A stretch of 64,000 nucleotides of DNA from Lachnospiraceae bacterium (GTDB taxonomy: Bacteria > Bacillota > Clostridia > Lachnospirales > Lachnospiraceae), in the NCBI GenBank assembly GCA_023664345.1, contig JAMPFQ010000017.1, positions 1-64,000 on the forward strand. Direction: 5' to 3'. Under the pieces are notes generated by a model. It saw only the letters and a program-made list of their open reading frames with translations. It was not told where the DNA came from and made no database searches. Below are positions 17,618 through 24,128 of the stretch, one piece after another. Position 1 is the first letter of the stretch. Each line of letters begins with the position of its first letter. Made by a program: the position numbers and the translations under genes.

Positions 17618-17646
17618 ATTATAACGCAATGCGTTATATGTGTCAA
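17618..17646 (-). promoter_or_regulatory. Consensus promoter with embedded palindromic operator
   Basis: On the minus strand there is TTGACA (17646-17641), a 17-nt spacer, and TATAAT (17623-17618), a full consensus sigma-A promoter. A 17-bp palindrome, ATAACGCA-A-TGCGTTAT (17621-17637), fills the spacer and enters the -10 box, so a bound repressor would block the polymerase. It drives the 17584-16906 operon. Confidence 0.88.
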
Positions 17647-17750
17647 GAGGGAAAATGGAATTTTTTTGAAATTTACAAACTACTGACCAATATTCTTTTA
17701 TCAAAGTGCAATTTCCCTTGTCACTCCTACGCCTGCTGCCATGTGCAGGA

Positions 17751-18113
17751 TCATGTATCCTGATGGTCAGCCGTGTACGGCTGGGGCAATGGCATCCATG
17801 CATTGACGATCATATCCTGGCTGATGCAGCTTTCCGCACCATCCACAGCATAGAAAGCCCCTCCCGCATCATCCTCTTCGTACCGCCCCACCATCGGGAC
17901 AGCAAGATTCTCAAATGACAGCAGGATGTACCCATCATTTTCCGGCATCCGCTCGCTGCATGGGATCCATCCGCCGATCTTGGGCTGGCCGCATATCATC
18001 CTTACCATGTCGGCAACACTCACATAGGTCTTTGAGAGGTCTTTGCCTTTCAGTTCGTCAAAACACGATATGTCATATGCCAGACATTCTATCAATTTCT
18101 TTTCATCGATCAT
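17751..18113 (-). CDS. DUF551-type phage protein
   Basis: A 120-residue protein. The C-terminal two thirds follow the DUF551 pattern: GGWIPCSERMPENDGYILLS then MVNAWMPLPQPY-like ending (IVNAWMPLPQPY). DUF551 is common in phage early regions and has no known function. The start overlaps the YopX-like stop (ATGA). An extra N-terminal helical segment of about 45 residues precedes the domain. Confidence 0.7.
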   Translation of the reverse strand: MIDEKKLIECLAYDISCFDELKGKDLSKTYVSVADMVRMICGQPKIGGWIPCSERMPENDGYILLSFENLAVPMVGRYEEDDAGGAFYAVDGAESCISQDMIVNAWMPLPQPYTADHQDT

Positions 18114-18544
18114 CCTGCTCCTCCTATCAGTCCGGGGCTGTCAAAAATGTTGCCGATGACAGTTGCGGAATATCTTTCGATCGCATCATCCAAAAATGGA
18201 GCGGCAAAAGCATCATGGACCACACAATTTCCGCCAATAATCCTGACATTCCCCTTGTAATACGACCCGTATGCGCAAAATGATAGGGTATCCCCATCAA
18301 AGACCTTCCTGCCGTTCTTGTCGGTCAATCCTGTGTACTGGCAAACGGTGGCAGGGTCTATCTCGTAAGCAACAAACCTCAAAAGCCCTTCTTCCCCGAC
18401 ATTATCGCTTTCATTTAAACTGTTCCCTCTTGCATTGACATAACATCTTCCTGTTACTCCGTCATGGAGGATATCTCCCTCAATCCACTTGCCTTTTAAG
18501 CTGGTTTCATCAACACATTTCCCTCTGAACAAGATCTCCCTCAT
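18110..18544 (-). CDS. YopX-family phage protein
   Basis: A 144-residue YopX-type protein, with MREILFRGKCVDETSLKGKW at the N terminus, VCQYTGLTDKNGRKVFDGD in the middle and SATVIGNIFDSPGL at the end, all family hallmarks. YopX is found in many Firmicutes and Bacteroidetes phages with no settled function. It is linked by ATGA overlaps to the genes on both sides. Confidence 0.85.
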   Translation of the reverse strand: MREILFRGKCVDETSLKGKWIEGDILHDGVTGRCYVNARGNSLNESDNVGEEGLLRFVAYEIDPATVCQYTGLTDKNGRKVFDGDTLSFCAYGSYYKGNVRIIGGNCVVHDAFAAPFLDDAIERYSATVIGNIFDSPGLIGGAG

Positions 18545-18942
18545 CTACCCATACCCCCATCCAGTGCGGCTTCCGCTTCTCCCCGTGCCAGGAACCATTC
18601 CTTACCAAGATCCTTTACATCAAATCCGATCCTCAGGAACCTATGCTCCTCCATACCGCTCCCAAGCGTCACGTCCGTATGGTCCCTGTATGCGACAAAG
18701 CGTTCCACGGTCAGCGGGACGATCTCGCCGAAGACAAGGGAGTACACCGTATCCCCCACAGCGCAGGGCAGTCCTATCAGCTTCCCCTGTTCCTCCAGAT
18801 CCTCGTATTCTGCTAATTTTTCAATTGCGAGCCTTGCGTGATGCGCGTCCATCTCGCAAGGCTCCCGGCAAGCCCCTCCGTGCTCATGATCCACAAACCA
18901 GACCACACCGCTATCTTCAGACCTCCTGGTCAATCTCTCCAT
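18541..18942 (-). CDS. Conserved phage protein of unknown function
   Basis: About 133 residues from the ATG at 18942 (AAGGAGG just ahead). MERLTRRSEDSGVVWF and ARLAIEKLAEYEDLEEQGKL are a pattern seen repeatedly in clostridial phage early regions, followed by a beta-rich part around GDTVYSLVFGEIVPLTVERF. No function is known to me. It overlaps the preceding methylase-like gene by 26 bp. Confidence 0.6.
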   Translation of the reverse strand: MERLTRRSEDSGVVWFVDHEHGGACREPCEMDAHHARLAIEKLAEYEDLEEQGKLIGLPCAVGDTVYSLVFGEIVPLTVERFVAYRDHTDVTLGSGMEEHRFLRIGFDVKDLGKEWFLARGEAEAALDGGMGR

Positions 18943-19645
18943 ATCTCCCTCCTTGTCCCGTGCTTCCCCACTGCTGGGCCATCGCCCTCGCGATGCCAGG
19001 GAATGTCTTGCTGCGCTCCTTCGCCCTTGCCTGGGGAGGCAGATTGCGTGTATCATAATGCCACTTGCTATCCACAGTACCATTGCCGCACACATGCAGT
19101 TCCGGCTCAACGATGCCCGTTGGCCTGAACTTTGGCAGGCCTTTGAGCCACAGGCACGTTGTCTTCCGCTCTGTATGCCCAAATTCATAAGGCTGTATCT
19201 TCTGATCCGGCTTCCGGTACACCGTTGACATTATCCCGACAGGATTTTCGATCGCTATCCGCTCACAATCCGCTCCCACGAACCGCATAAAGAAACCGAT
19301 GCCCTGCTGCTGCCTGCCGTCTTTTTTCTTTTCCGCAAAATACCTCGCTCCGGATGCCGCCAGATGCGTGCATGGCGGGAATGCTATGATCATATCCCAT
19401 CTCCCGTGGATCCTGTGCCACGCACCGTCCGCCGTCCGGAAGCTGCACTCCCCATCCAGCAGGGGGAGCACATCGGCCTGTATGTGCCATTCCGGGTGCC
19501 CGCCGGAACATGGCTCTATGTCGCAGGAATACGCTTCATGCCCCAGCCTCCGGAACTCCGCGCAGACACGCTGGCTCTCCTCGCAGGCTGCCAGCACGCG
19601 CATGTTCCCTTTATGGGGCGGCGCCTCAAGATATCCCCCCTGCAT
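18917..19645 (-). CDS. DNA cytosine C5-methyltransferase-like phage protein
   Basis: About 242 residues from the ATG at 19645, chosen because AGGAGG lies just ahead. It shows an S-adenosylmethionine-binding start (VLAACEESQRVCAEFRRLG), a motif IV-like FPPCTHLAASG with a Cys near 92, and ENPVG near 133-137. Canonical enzymes have PCQ and ENV. It is short for a full C5-methylase, so its target domain is small. The likely job is self-marking of phage DNA. A palindrome element overlaps its translation start region. Confidence 0.65.
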   Translation of the reverse strand: MQGGYLEAPPHKGNMRVLAACEESQRVCAEFRRLGHEAYSCDIEPCSGGHPEWHIQADVLPLLDGECSFRTADGAWHRIHGRWDMIIAFPPCTHLAASGARYFAEKKKDGRQQQGIGFFMRFVGADCERIAIENPVGIMSTVYRKPDQKIQPYEFGHTERKTTCLWLKGLPKFRPTGIVEPELHVCGNGTVDSKWHYDTRNLPPQARAKERSKTFPGIARAMAQQWGSTGQGGRYGEIDQEV

Positions 19646-19653
19646 CTGTCCTC

Positions 19654-19688
19654 CTGTTGCGGCGTCGCAACGGGCGCCACTGGCCACG
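19654..19688 (-). repeat. Palindrome element, copy 2 (upstream of methyltransferase-like gene)
   Basis: CTGTTGCGGCGTCGCAACGG (19654-19673), then GGCGCC (19673-19678) and TGGCCA (19681-19686), with the same offsets as copy 1 and about 32 of 35 bases identical. It overlaps the ribosome site of the 19645 gene, so a hairpin or a bound protein could limit translation or transcription. Confidence 0.7.
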
Positions 19689-19709
19689 ACTCCCATATCC
19701 CTCACCTCC

Positions 19710-20264
19710 CTACAGATACGCCGCCTTTGGCTCCCTCGATCCGTCCTTGTCCCTGACAAATGCCTGTCGGCTGTCCAGTTCGTCGATGGTCCCCTTTACC
19801 GCTTCCCATGCCCCGCAAAGGTCCAGATATCGGAAGATCAGGTTGCAGACCGTTGGGACGATCCACAAAAGGTCCTTCTTTGAAAGCCGCTCCAACATCC
19901 GCAGCCGCTTTTCTTTCTCCGTTTCCTCGTCTTCATAGTTGTTTTCCCTCGCAAAAAGCGTTGAAACATCGGTTTCTGTCAGTGTCAGGGCGACCGTGTC
20001 GAACCAGAACGCCGTTGTTTCTGTTTCCTCGTCTTCCTCTGCGAACTTCCGCATTTTCCACGGGATCTCATGGTGATAGATCTCACTCTTGATCTTGTCA
20101 ATATCGCACCACAGGTCCCCTGCCGCATCTGCCATTTCTGTCAGGAGTTCATCATAATATCCGGCATATTCACTGTTCCGGAAGCATCTGTTTGCGCTTC
20201 CCTCCATGATCTCATCGACCATTTCAGTGATCGACCACCAATCCAATCGCTTATATAGTCCCAC
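19710..20264 (-). CDS. Hypothetical phage protein
   Basis: A 184-residue acidic protein with a highly charged middle (EEDEETETT, YEDEETEKEKRLRMLERL). The start MGLYKRLDWWSITEMVDEIM and the C-terminal CGAWEAVKGTIDELDSRQAF show no motif I know. It overlaps the next gene's stop. It is probably an early accessory protein. Confidence 0.6.
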   Translation of the reverse strand: MGLYKRLDWWSITEMVDEIMEGSANRCFRNSEYAGYYDELLTEMADAAGDLWCDIDKIKSEIYHHEIPWKMRKFAEEDEETETTAFWFDTVALTLTETDVSTLFARENNYEDEETEKEKRLRMLERLSKKDLLWIVPTVCNLIFRYLDLCGAWEAVKGTIDELDSRQAFVRDKDGSREPKAAYL

Positions 20265-20424
20265 GCCCTACCTCACTTTCCAGCCATTCCAGCATGTCCA
20301 TGGGAAAGCCCTGGGGATCCCTTGGCGCTATCGAGGAGTCGTTATACCCCGCAGCCTCCACTTCCTCCAGGAATCCAGCCAGTTCCCTGTCATCCATCAT
20401 CCTGATCCTTTCCGCGTTCGTCAT
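20251..20424 (-). CDS. Small conserved phage protein
   Basis: About 57 residues from the ATG at 20424 (GGGATAGG ahead), starting MTNAERIRMMDDRELAGFLE, a pattern recurrent in clostridial phages, and ending DMLEWLESEVGRGTI. It overlaps the gene downstream. Function unknown. Longer in-frame starts upstream lack a ribosome site and run into the preceding gene. Confidence 0.6.
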   Translation of the reverse strand: MTNAERIRMMDDRELAGFLEEVEAAGYNDSSIAPRDPQGFPMDMLEWLESEVGRGTI

Positions 20425-20426
20425 TC

Positions 20427-21104
20427 CTATCCCTTTCCCGGCCTCACGCACCGCTCGAACCCTATCGCCCATACCCAGGGGTCGGCATCCCAGCCATATA
20501 AGGCCTGCTGCCCTTTGGGCATCGTGCGATCCCAGATACCGGCAAACTGTTCCCGTGCCTGCCTGCATGCATTCCCCGGGTCGTTGAACGCTTCCGGGCG
20601 GATGACCACCCCTTCGTCCAGGAAATCATCCAGTTCCATGGCCTGCAGATGCGCCACCCCCACATCTGTCACTTTGAGCCAGATGCGGGCTGCTGCCTTT
20701 GGCATGTGGATGGATGGCCGCCATGTCCGCCCCGGGTCGGCATGTTCAGAAAGTGCGGCTTTATAGAGATAACATCCCCTATCCCCATAGAGTGCCGGGG
20801 CTTTGCCACAGCATCCATCCCCTGCGCACTCCATACAGGATATGAATGACCATGTTTCCCTGGCATACAGGATGTCCCCCGGACATACCGGGCAGGTTCG
20901 CTCAGATATGCTAAGCTTCTCGGTATGCTCCCTGTCCGCATAACTATGTATGGCATAGGTTCGCTTATCAGGATCATAAAACTCCATATCCGGTATGGTG
21001 TAATCATTCCCGTCCCTGCAGATGCGCCTCGTGGCCGTCTTCCGGCCATCCAGTATCGCCCTGACCATCTCCGTGTTAAAAAGTATCGGTAATTCCCTGC
21101 TCAT
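20427..21104 (-). CDS. ASCH-like phage protein
   Basis: A 225-residue protein resembling phage ASCH/morphogenetic-type proteins: LPILFNTEMVRAILDGRKTATRR, then PGDILYARETWSF, WRPSIHMPKAAARIWLKVTD and a final YGWDADPWVWAIGFERC. A Cys-rich insert (CMECAGDGCCGK) and CPVC may bind metal. ASCH folds relate to RNA or modified-base binding. The exact role here is unknown. Confidence 0.65.
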   Translation of the reverse strand: MSRELPILFNTEMVRAILDGRKTATRRICRDGNDYTIPDMEFYDPDKRTYAIHSYADREHTEKLSISERTCPVCPGDILYARETWSFISCMECAGDGCCGKAPALYGDRGCYLYKAALSEHADPGRTWRPSIHMPKAAARIWLKVTDVGVAHLQAMELDDFLDEGVVIRPEAFNDPGNACRQAREQFAGIWDRTMPKGQQALYGWDADPWVWAIGFERCVRPGKG

Positions 21105-21349
21105 GATCCCTGTCCCCTCCTTTTCTGGTTCTCCCTGTGCTTCTCTATCATCCCCCTGATGATCCCCACCCCGTTGAGGACAAGTTCCGTCTGGGTCATG
21201 CCCAGGGCTGCGGCGCAGCGCTCTATATCTTTCTTCTCCCCCGGCGTGACGCGCAGGTTGAGGGTCACAGTCCTTTTCCGTGGTGTCGTTACGTTTTTTT
21301 CTTTACCTGTCGTTACATCCACCGTCTCATCCTCCATGCACCGGGTCAT
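21101..21349 (-). CDS. Ribbon-helix-helix-like small protein
   Basis: An 82-residue basic protein. TVTLNLRVTPGEKKDIERCA followed by ALGMTQTELVLNGVGI fits a ribbon-helix-helix DNA binder such as those near mobilisation or copy-control genes. The ATG at 21349 overlaps the stop of the replisome organizer gene (ATGA). It may regulate the replication module. Confidence 0.6.
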   Translation of the reverse strand: MTRCMEDETVDVTTGKEKNVTTPRKRTVTLNLRVTPGEKKDIERCAAALGMTQTELVLNGVGIIRGMIEKHRENQKRRGQGS

Positions 21350-22257
21350 TGCTGCTGCCTTTCCAGCAGCTTCTCCTCCAGCGCCTTGAAATCATACTGA
21401 TTCTGGGAAAAATTATTGAACCGGTTCTTCTGTCTCGGGGCATTGTTACTGACAGGCCTTGTCCCTCCCTTGTCCTGCTCTCTCGCCAACCAGGAGTTCA
21501 CAAACCGCTTAATTCCTCTCATGGTCTTTCTCCTTTTGGGATTTGACAGACACCAGCTCCGCATCACGTTGAACTGTTGCTTTACATCCACATTTGGGTA
21601 AAGTCTTACGTATTCTGCGAATAATGCTTCCGTTGGTCTCCATTCCAATCCGTCATTGAGGATAAGCGCCTCCACATCTGCCTCCGGTTCGGAGGTCTGC
21701 CTGTCAGAACTCCGAGCAAAAGTATTTATATTCTCTTTATCTCTATTCTCTTTACTCTTACTCTTACTCTGTGTGGACAATCCGTGGACAATGTCCACAC
21801 TATTGTCCACACTATTGTCCACACTATTGTCCGCATGGGTGTCCATGCCAATATGGCCCATTTGTCCACGCCCCGGTCCACTTTGACGCTGGATACGCTT
21901 CTGTTTTGCATAGTCGCTTTCCGAACCGACCAGGGAATCAAAACCTGATATGGCAAGGGTTCCTGTGTCTTCCTCATATATCAGTCCCAGTTTTTTAAAC
22001 AGCCCCAGTGCTATCGTCACTGTATCCCTGCTGAAATATCTACAATCCCGCTGGATCTTATCCACATCATACGGGATGATCATTTCCCCGACCGTTTGGG
22101 CAAGCATCCCTGACGTGTTTACGCACATCAGGCAAAGCATCTGGTACAATACGACATACTGTGATCCGTTCTTCTGGCCCATCAGGAAATCGATGGTATC
22201 ACCCGCCATGAAATCTTTTCTCAGCTTGATCCAATAAAACTTTTTTCCCGTTGCCAT
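21346..22257 (-). CDS. Phage replisome organizer / DnaD-like replication protein
   Basis: About 303 residues from the ATG at 22257 (AAAGGA ahead; the upstream ATG at 22278 lies in a hairpin). The N-terminal half (KKFYWIKLRKDFMAGDTIDF, GSQYVVLYQMLCLMCVN, YFSRDTVTIALGLFKKLGLI) is the replisome organizer winged-helix domain. The middle holds short amino-acid repeats (DNSVDNSVDNSVD, SKSKSK) encoded by direct DNA repeats that look like an origin. The C-terminal part (VKQQFNVMRSWCLSNPKRRK) is DnaD-like. It starts phage DNA replication. Confidence 0.8.
   Translation of the reverse strand: MATGKKFYWIKLRKDFMAGDTIDFLMGQKNGSQYVVLYQMLCLMCVNTSGMLAQTVGEMIIPYDVDKIQRDCRYFSRDTVTIALGLFKKLGLIYEEDTGTLAISGFDSLVGSESDYAKQKRIQRQSGPGRGQMGHIGMDTHADNSVDNSVDNSVDIVHGLSTQSKSKSKENRDKENINTFARSSDRQTSEPEADVEALILNDGLEWRPTEALFAEYVRLYPNVDVKQQFNVMRSWCLSNPKRRKTMRGIKRFVNSWLAREQDKGGTRPVSNNAPRQKNRFNNFSQNQYDFKALEEKLLERQQQ
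21774..21832. repeat. Iteron-like repeat cluster inside the replication gene
   Basis: Two TGGACAAT units (21774, 21785) face three ATTGTCC units (21802, 21814, 21826) in a regular 12-bp period of ATTGTCCACACT. TTGTCCACA differs by one base from a DnaA box (TTATCCACA). A pyrimidine-rich repeat tract (21732-21770) lies beside it. It is a candidate origin embedded in the initiator gene. Confidence 0.6.
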
Positions 22258-22270
22258 GATTTTCCTTTCC

Positions 22271-22292
22271 GGAGACACCTGTAGGTGCCTCC
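22271..22292. promoter_or_regulatory. Inverted repeat before the replisome organizer gene
   Basis: A 22-bp inverted repeat, GGAGACACCT-GT-AGGTGCCTCC, lies about 13 nt ahead of the ATG at 22257, just before the ribosome site. It could be an operator or an mRNA hairpin that tunes initiator expression. Confidence 0.45.
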
Positions 22293-22302
22293 TCCCAATC
22301 GT

Positions 22303-22614
22303 TCATATGTAGTTCCGCCCGAACGCCTCCATCCATTCCCCGTGGGAATGCGCCCTTTCAAAGGCCTCCTGGGCCTTCCTGTGGAGCAGGGCATTGGTTG
22401 CCCTGTCCTGGTGCGGGGATTCCTCCCTGTGGATCCGGTGGTGCTGGGGGCACAGGTACACCTTGAGGCCGTAGCGCTCGGAGAGCCTGCGGTCCGCCGT
22501 CCCTCCCATCACGTGGTGCTCCTCCAGCACCGTCCTCCGGCCATGGTCGCCGTGCAGGAGCATGCACAGGTAGCATGTCCCATCCCCCTTGTCGTGCATG
22601 ATGCTCCTACCCAT
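22303..22614 (-). CDS. Phage HNH-type nuclease-like protein
   Basis: A 103-residue protein with a CYLC zinc pair, EEHHVMGGTADRRLSERYGL and LCPQHHRIHREESPHQD. That is the arrangement of phage HNH-like proteins of the recombination or Holliday-processing type. The final HGEWMEAFGRNYI recurs in this family. It lies between the ParB-like protein gene and the replisome organizer, so a role in replication or recombination is likely. Confidence 0.7.
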   Translation of the reverse strand: MGRSIMHDKGDGTCYLCMLLHGDHGRRTVLEEHHVMGGTADRRLSERYGLKVYLCPQHHRIHREESPHQDRATNALLHRKAQEAFERAHSHGEWMEAFGRNYI

Positions 22615-24100
22615 CCCAGCCCCTCCCCATCAGCATCCCCTCCAGGGCTGCCGCCAGGCCTATGGCCGTGCGGTATGCGGACAGGAGGATGTCCCTGGGG
22701 ACGTCCTTCCCGTCCCATACGGCCAGGAACTGCCTCAGCTGTCCCTCCGCGTTCCGGGCCTCCATCCAGGGGCCTTCCCCGGGATCCCCCGTGCACCCTC
22801 CATCCTCTGGAGTTCCAGCGCCCTCATGAGGGCACTGTACGCCACCAGCCTCCTGTATTGCCGGGATCGTGCCTCCCGTGCCGCTGTCCGTTCCATCCGC
22901 AGGGGATCCGTCCCCTGCCATGCCGCCATCAGTTCCGTTTTTCCTGCTTCCCGTTCCGCCTTTCCCATTGTCCGTTCCGCCTTTCCCGCTGTCTGTCCCA
23001 TCGCTTCCCATCCTTTCCCCCGGGAGCAGTTCCGGGTAATCGTACACGTCCATCTGTCCGGGCAGCTGCTCCTCCCCCGCATGGCCGCCCGCCCTTTCCA
23101 CGGCTGCTGCCAGGCTATCTTCCATGCCTGCTGCCAGCGGCGCTCCCTCTGCCCCCGGTGCATCCCTGGGGACTGTTGCCGGGGCGCCGCCCGCTTTGTC
23201 CACAGGGGCATCCTCCGGCATCCCTGCCCCATGCTGCGGCGGGGCGGCTTTTCCCTCCGGGGCGTCCTCCTCTTCCCCGGCTGCCTCCCCGCAGGGATCC
23301 CGCCATGCACCTCCCGGGGCGCCTGCCCCATAGATGTCCCAGACCAGGTCCAGCAGCTCCGGCCACGCCAGGCTGACCGGATCCGGCTGCCCCAGCATCT
23401 TGTACTTCACGCCCCTCTCCCAGCCATACAGGAACAGGAACACGGCCCCCTTCCTGTGGGATGACTGGCCGGACGGGTTCATCAGCTCCATGGCCTCCCT
23501 GTATCCCGGCGGGTCGGCCCCCAGGGCCTCCATGATGCCGCGCAGCGCCGTCTCCCTGTCCCGGAAGAAGTCCTCCAGGCACTTCCCGAGGGGCGACAGG
23601 CTTCCCCGGCCCTCCCCGGGAGCGCCAGCATCCAGTCCCTCCGGCGCTGCCCCCTGTCCGGGCGCCCCTCCCGGGATCCTTTCCGGCGGCGCCTCCCCCG
23701 GCGGGACCTCCTGCCGGTTGAACTCTTTCAGCTCCCTGATCTCCTTTATGGTGGTCCTCTCCGTGATCAGCCCCATCTCATTGTCCGGGAGCGTCAGCAT
23801 CTCGGCCAGCTTGGAGGAGGAGAACGCCCTGTACTCCTCCTTGAGCTCCAGGGAATCCCCTCCCTCGCTATACCGCTCATTGATCGCGATGAAGCGGCTC
23901 ACCGTGCTCTTCCCCAGGCCGTATTCCCTCTCCGCGAACCCGAATATGTCCGCAGCCCCGCCAAACATGCCGGAATCCCTGATCTGCCTCAGGCGGTACC
24001 CGATGTGGACGAAGTTCCCGGCTGTCTCCGCCAGCTTCTGCCTTATGTCCTCCCTCCACTGTACCCATTGGTCCAGTGTGATCTGCTCATATGTCTCCAT
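22607..24100 (-). CDS. ParB/KorB-like helical phage protein with low-complexity half
   Basis: A 497-residue protein, ATG at 24100 behind AAAGGAGC. Residues 1-130 are helical with a partition-protein-like helix-turn-helix (FGFAEREYGLGKSTVSRFIA) and KLAEMLTLPDNEMGLITERT. The rest is rich in Gly, Pro, Ala and Glu, with DSGKGGTDNGKGGTGSRKNG-type repeats near 350-385, in very GC-rich DNA. A DNA-binding or host-takeover role is possible. The family name is not certain. Confidence 0.55.
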   Translation of the reverse strand: METYEQITLDQWVQWREDIRQKLAETAGNFVHIGYRLRQIRDSGMFGGAADIFGFAEREYGLGKSTVSRFIAINERYSEGGDSLELKEEYRAFSSSKLAEMLTLPDNEMGLITERTTIKEIRELKEFNRQEVPPGEAPPERIPGGAPGQGAAPEGLDAGAPGEGRGSLSPLGKCLEDFFRDRETALRGIMEALGADPPGYREAMELMNPSGQSSHRKGAVFLFLYGWERGVKYKMLGQPDPVSLAWPELLDLVWDIYGAGAPGGAWRDPCGEAAGEEEDAPEGKAAPPQHGAGMPEDAPVDKAGGAPATVPRDAPGAEGAPLAAGMEDSLAAAVERAGGHAGEEQLPGQMDVYDYPELLPGERMGSDGTDSGKGGTDNGKGGTGSRKNGTDGGMAGDGSPADGTDSGTGGTIPAIQEAGGVQCPHEGAGTPEDGGCTGDPGEGPWMEARNAEGQLRQFLAVWDGKDVPRDILLSAYRTAIGLAAALEGMLMGRGWDG

Positions 24101-24128
24101 GCCTGCTCCTTTCCATGCCCGCTGCCGC

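Noticed and set aside
17603..17803. Minus-strand 66-codon frame
   Set aside because: It crosses the consensus promoter and operator at 17618-17646 and has no start site.
21774..21832. CRISPR-like short repeats
   Set aside because: 12-bp period, no spacers; inside a coding gene; better read as iterons.
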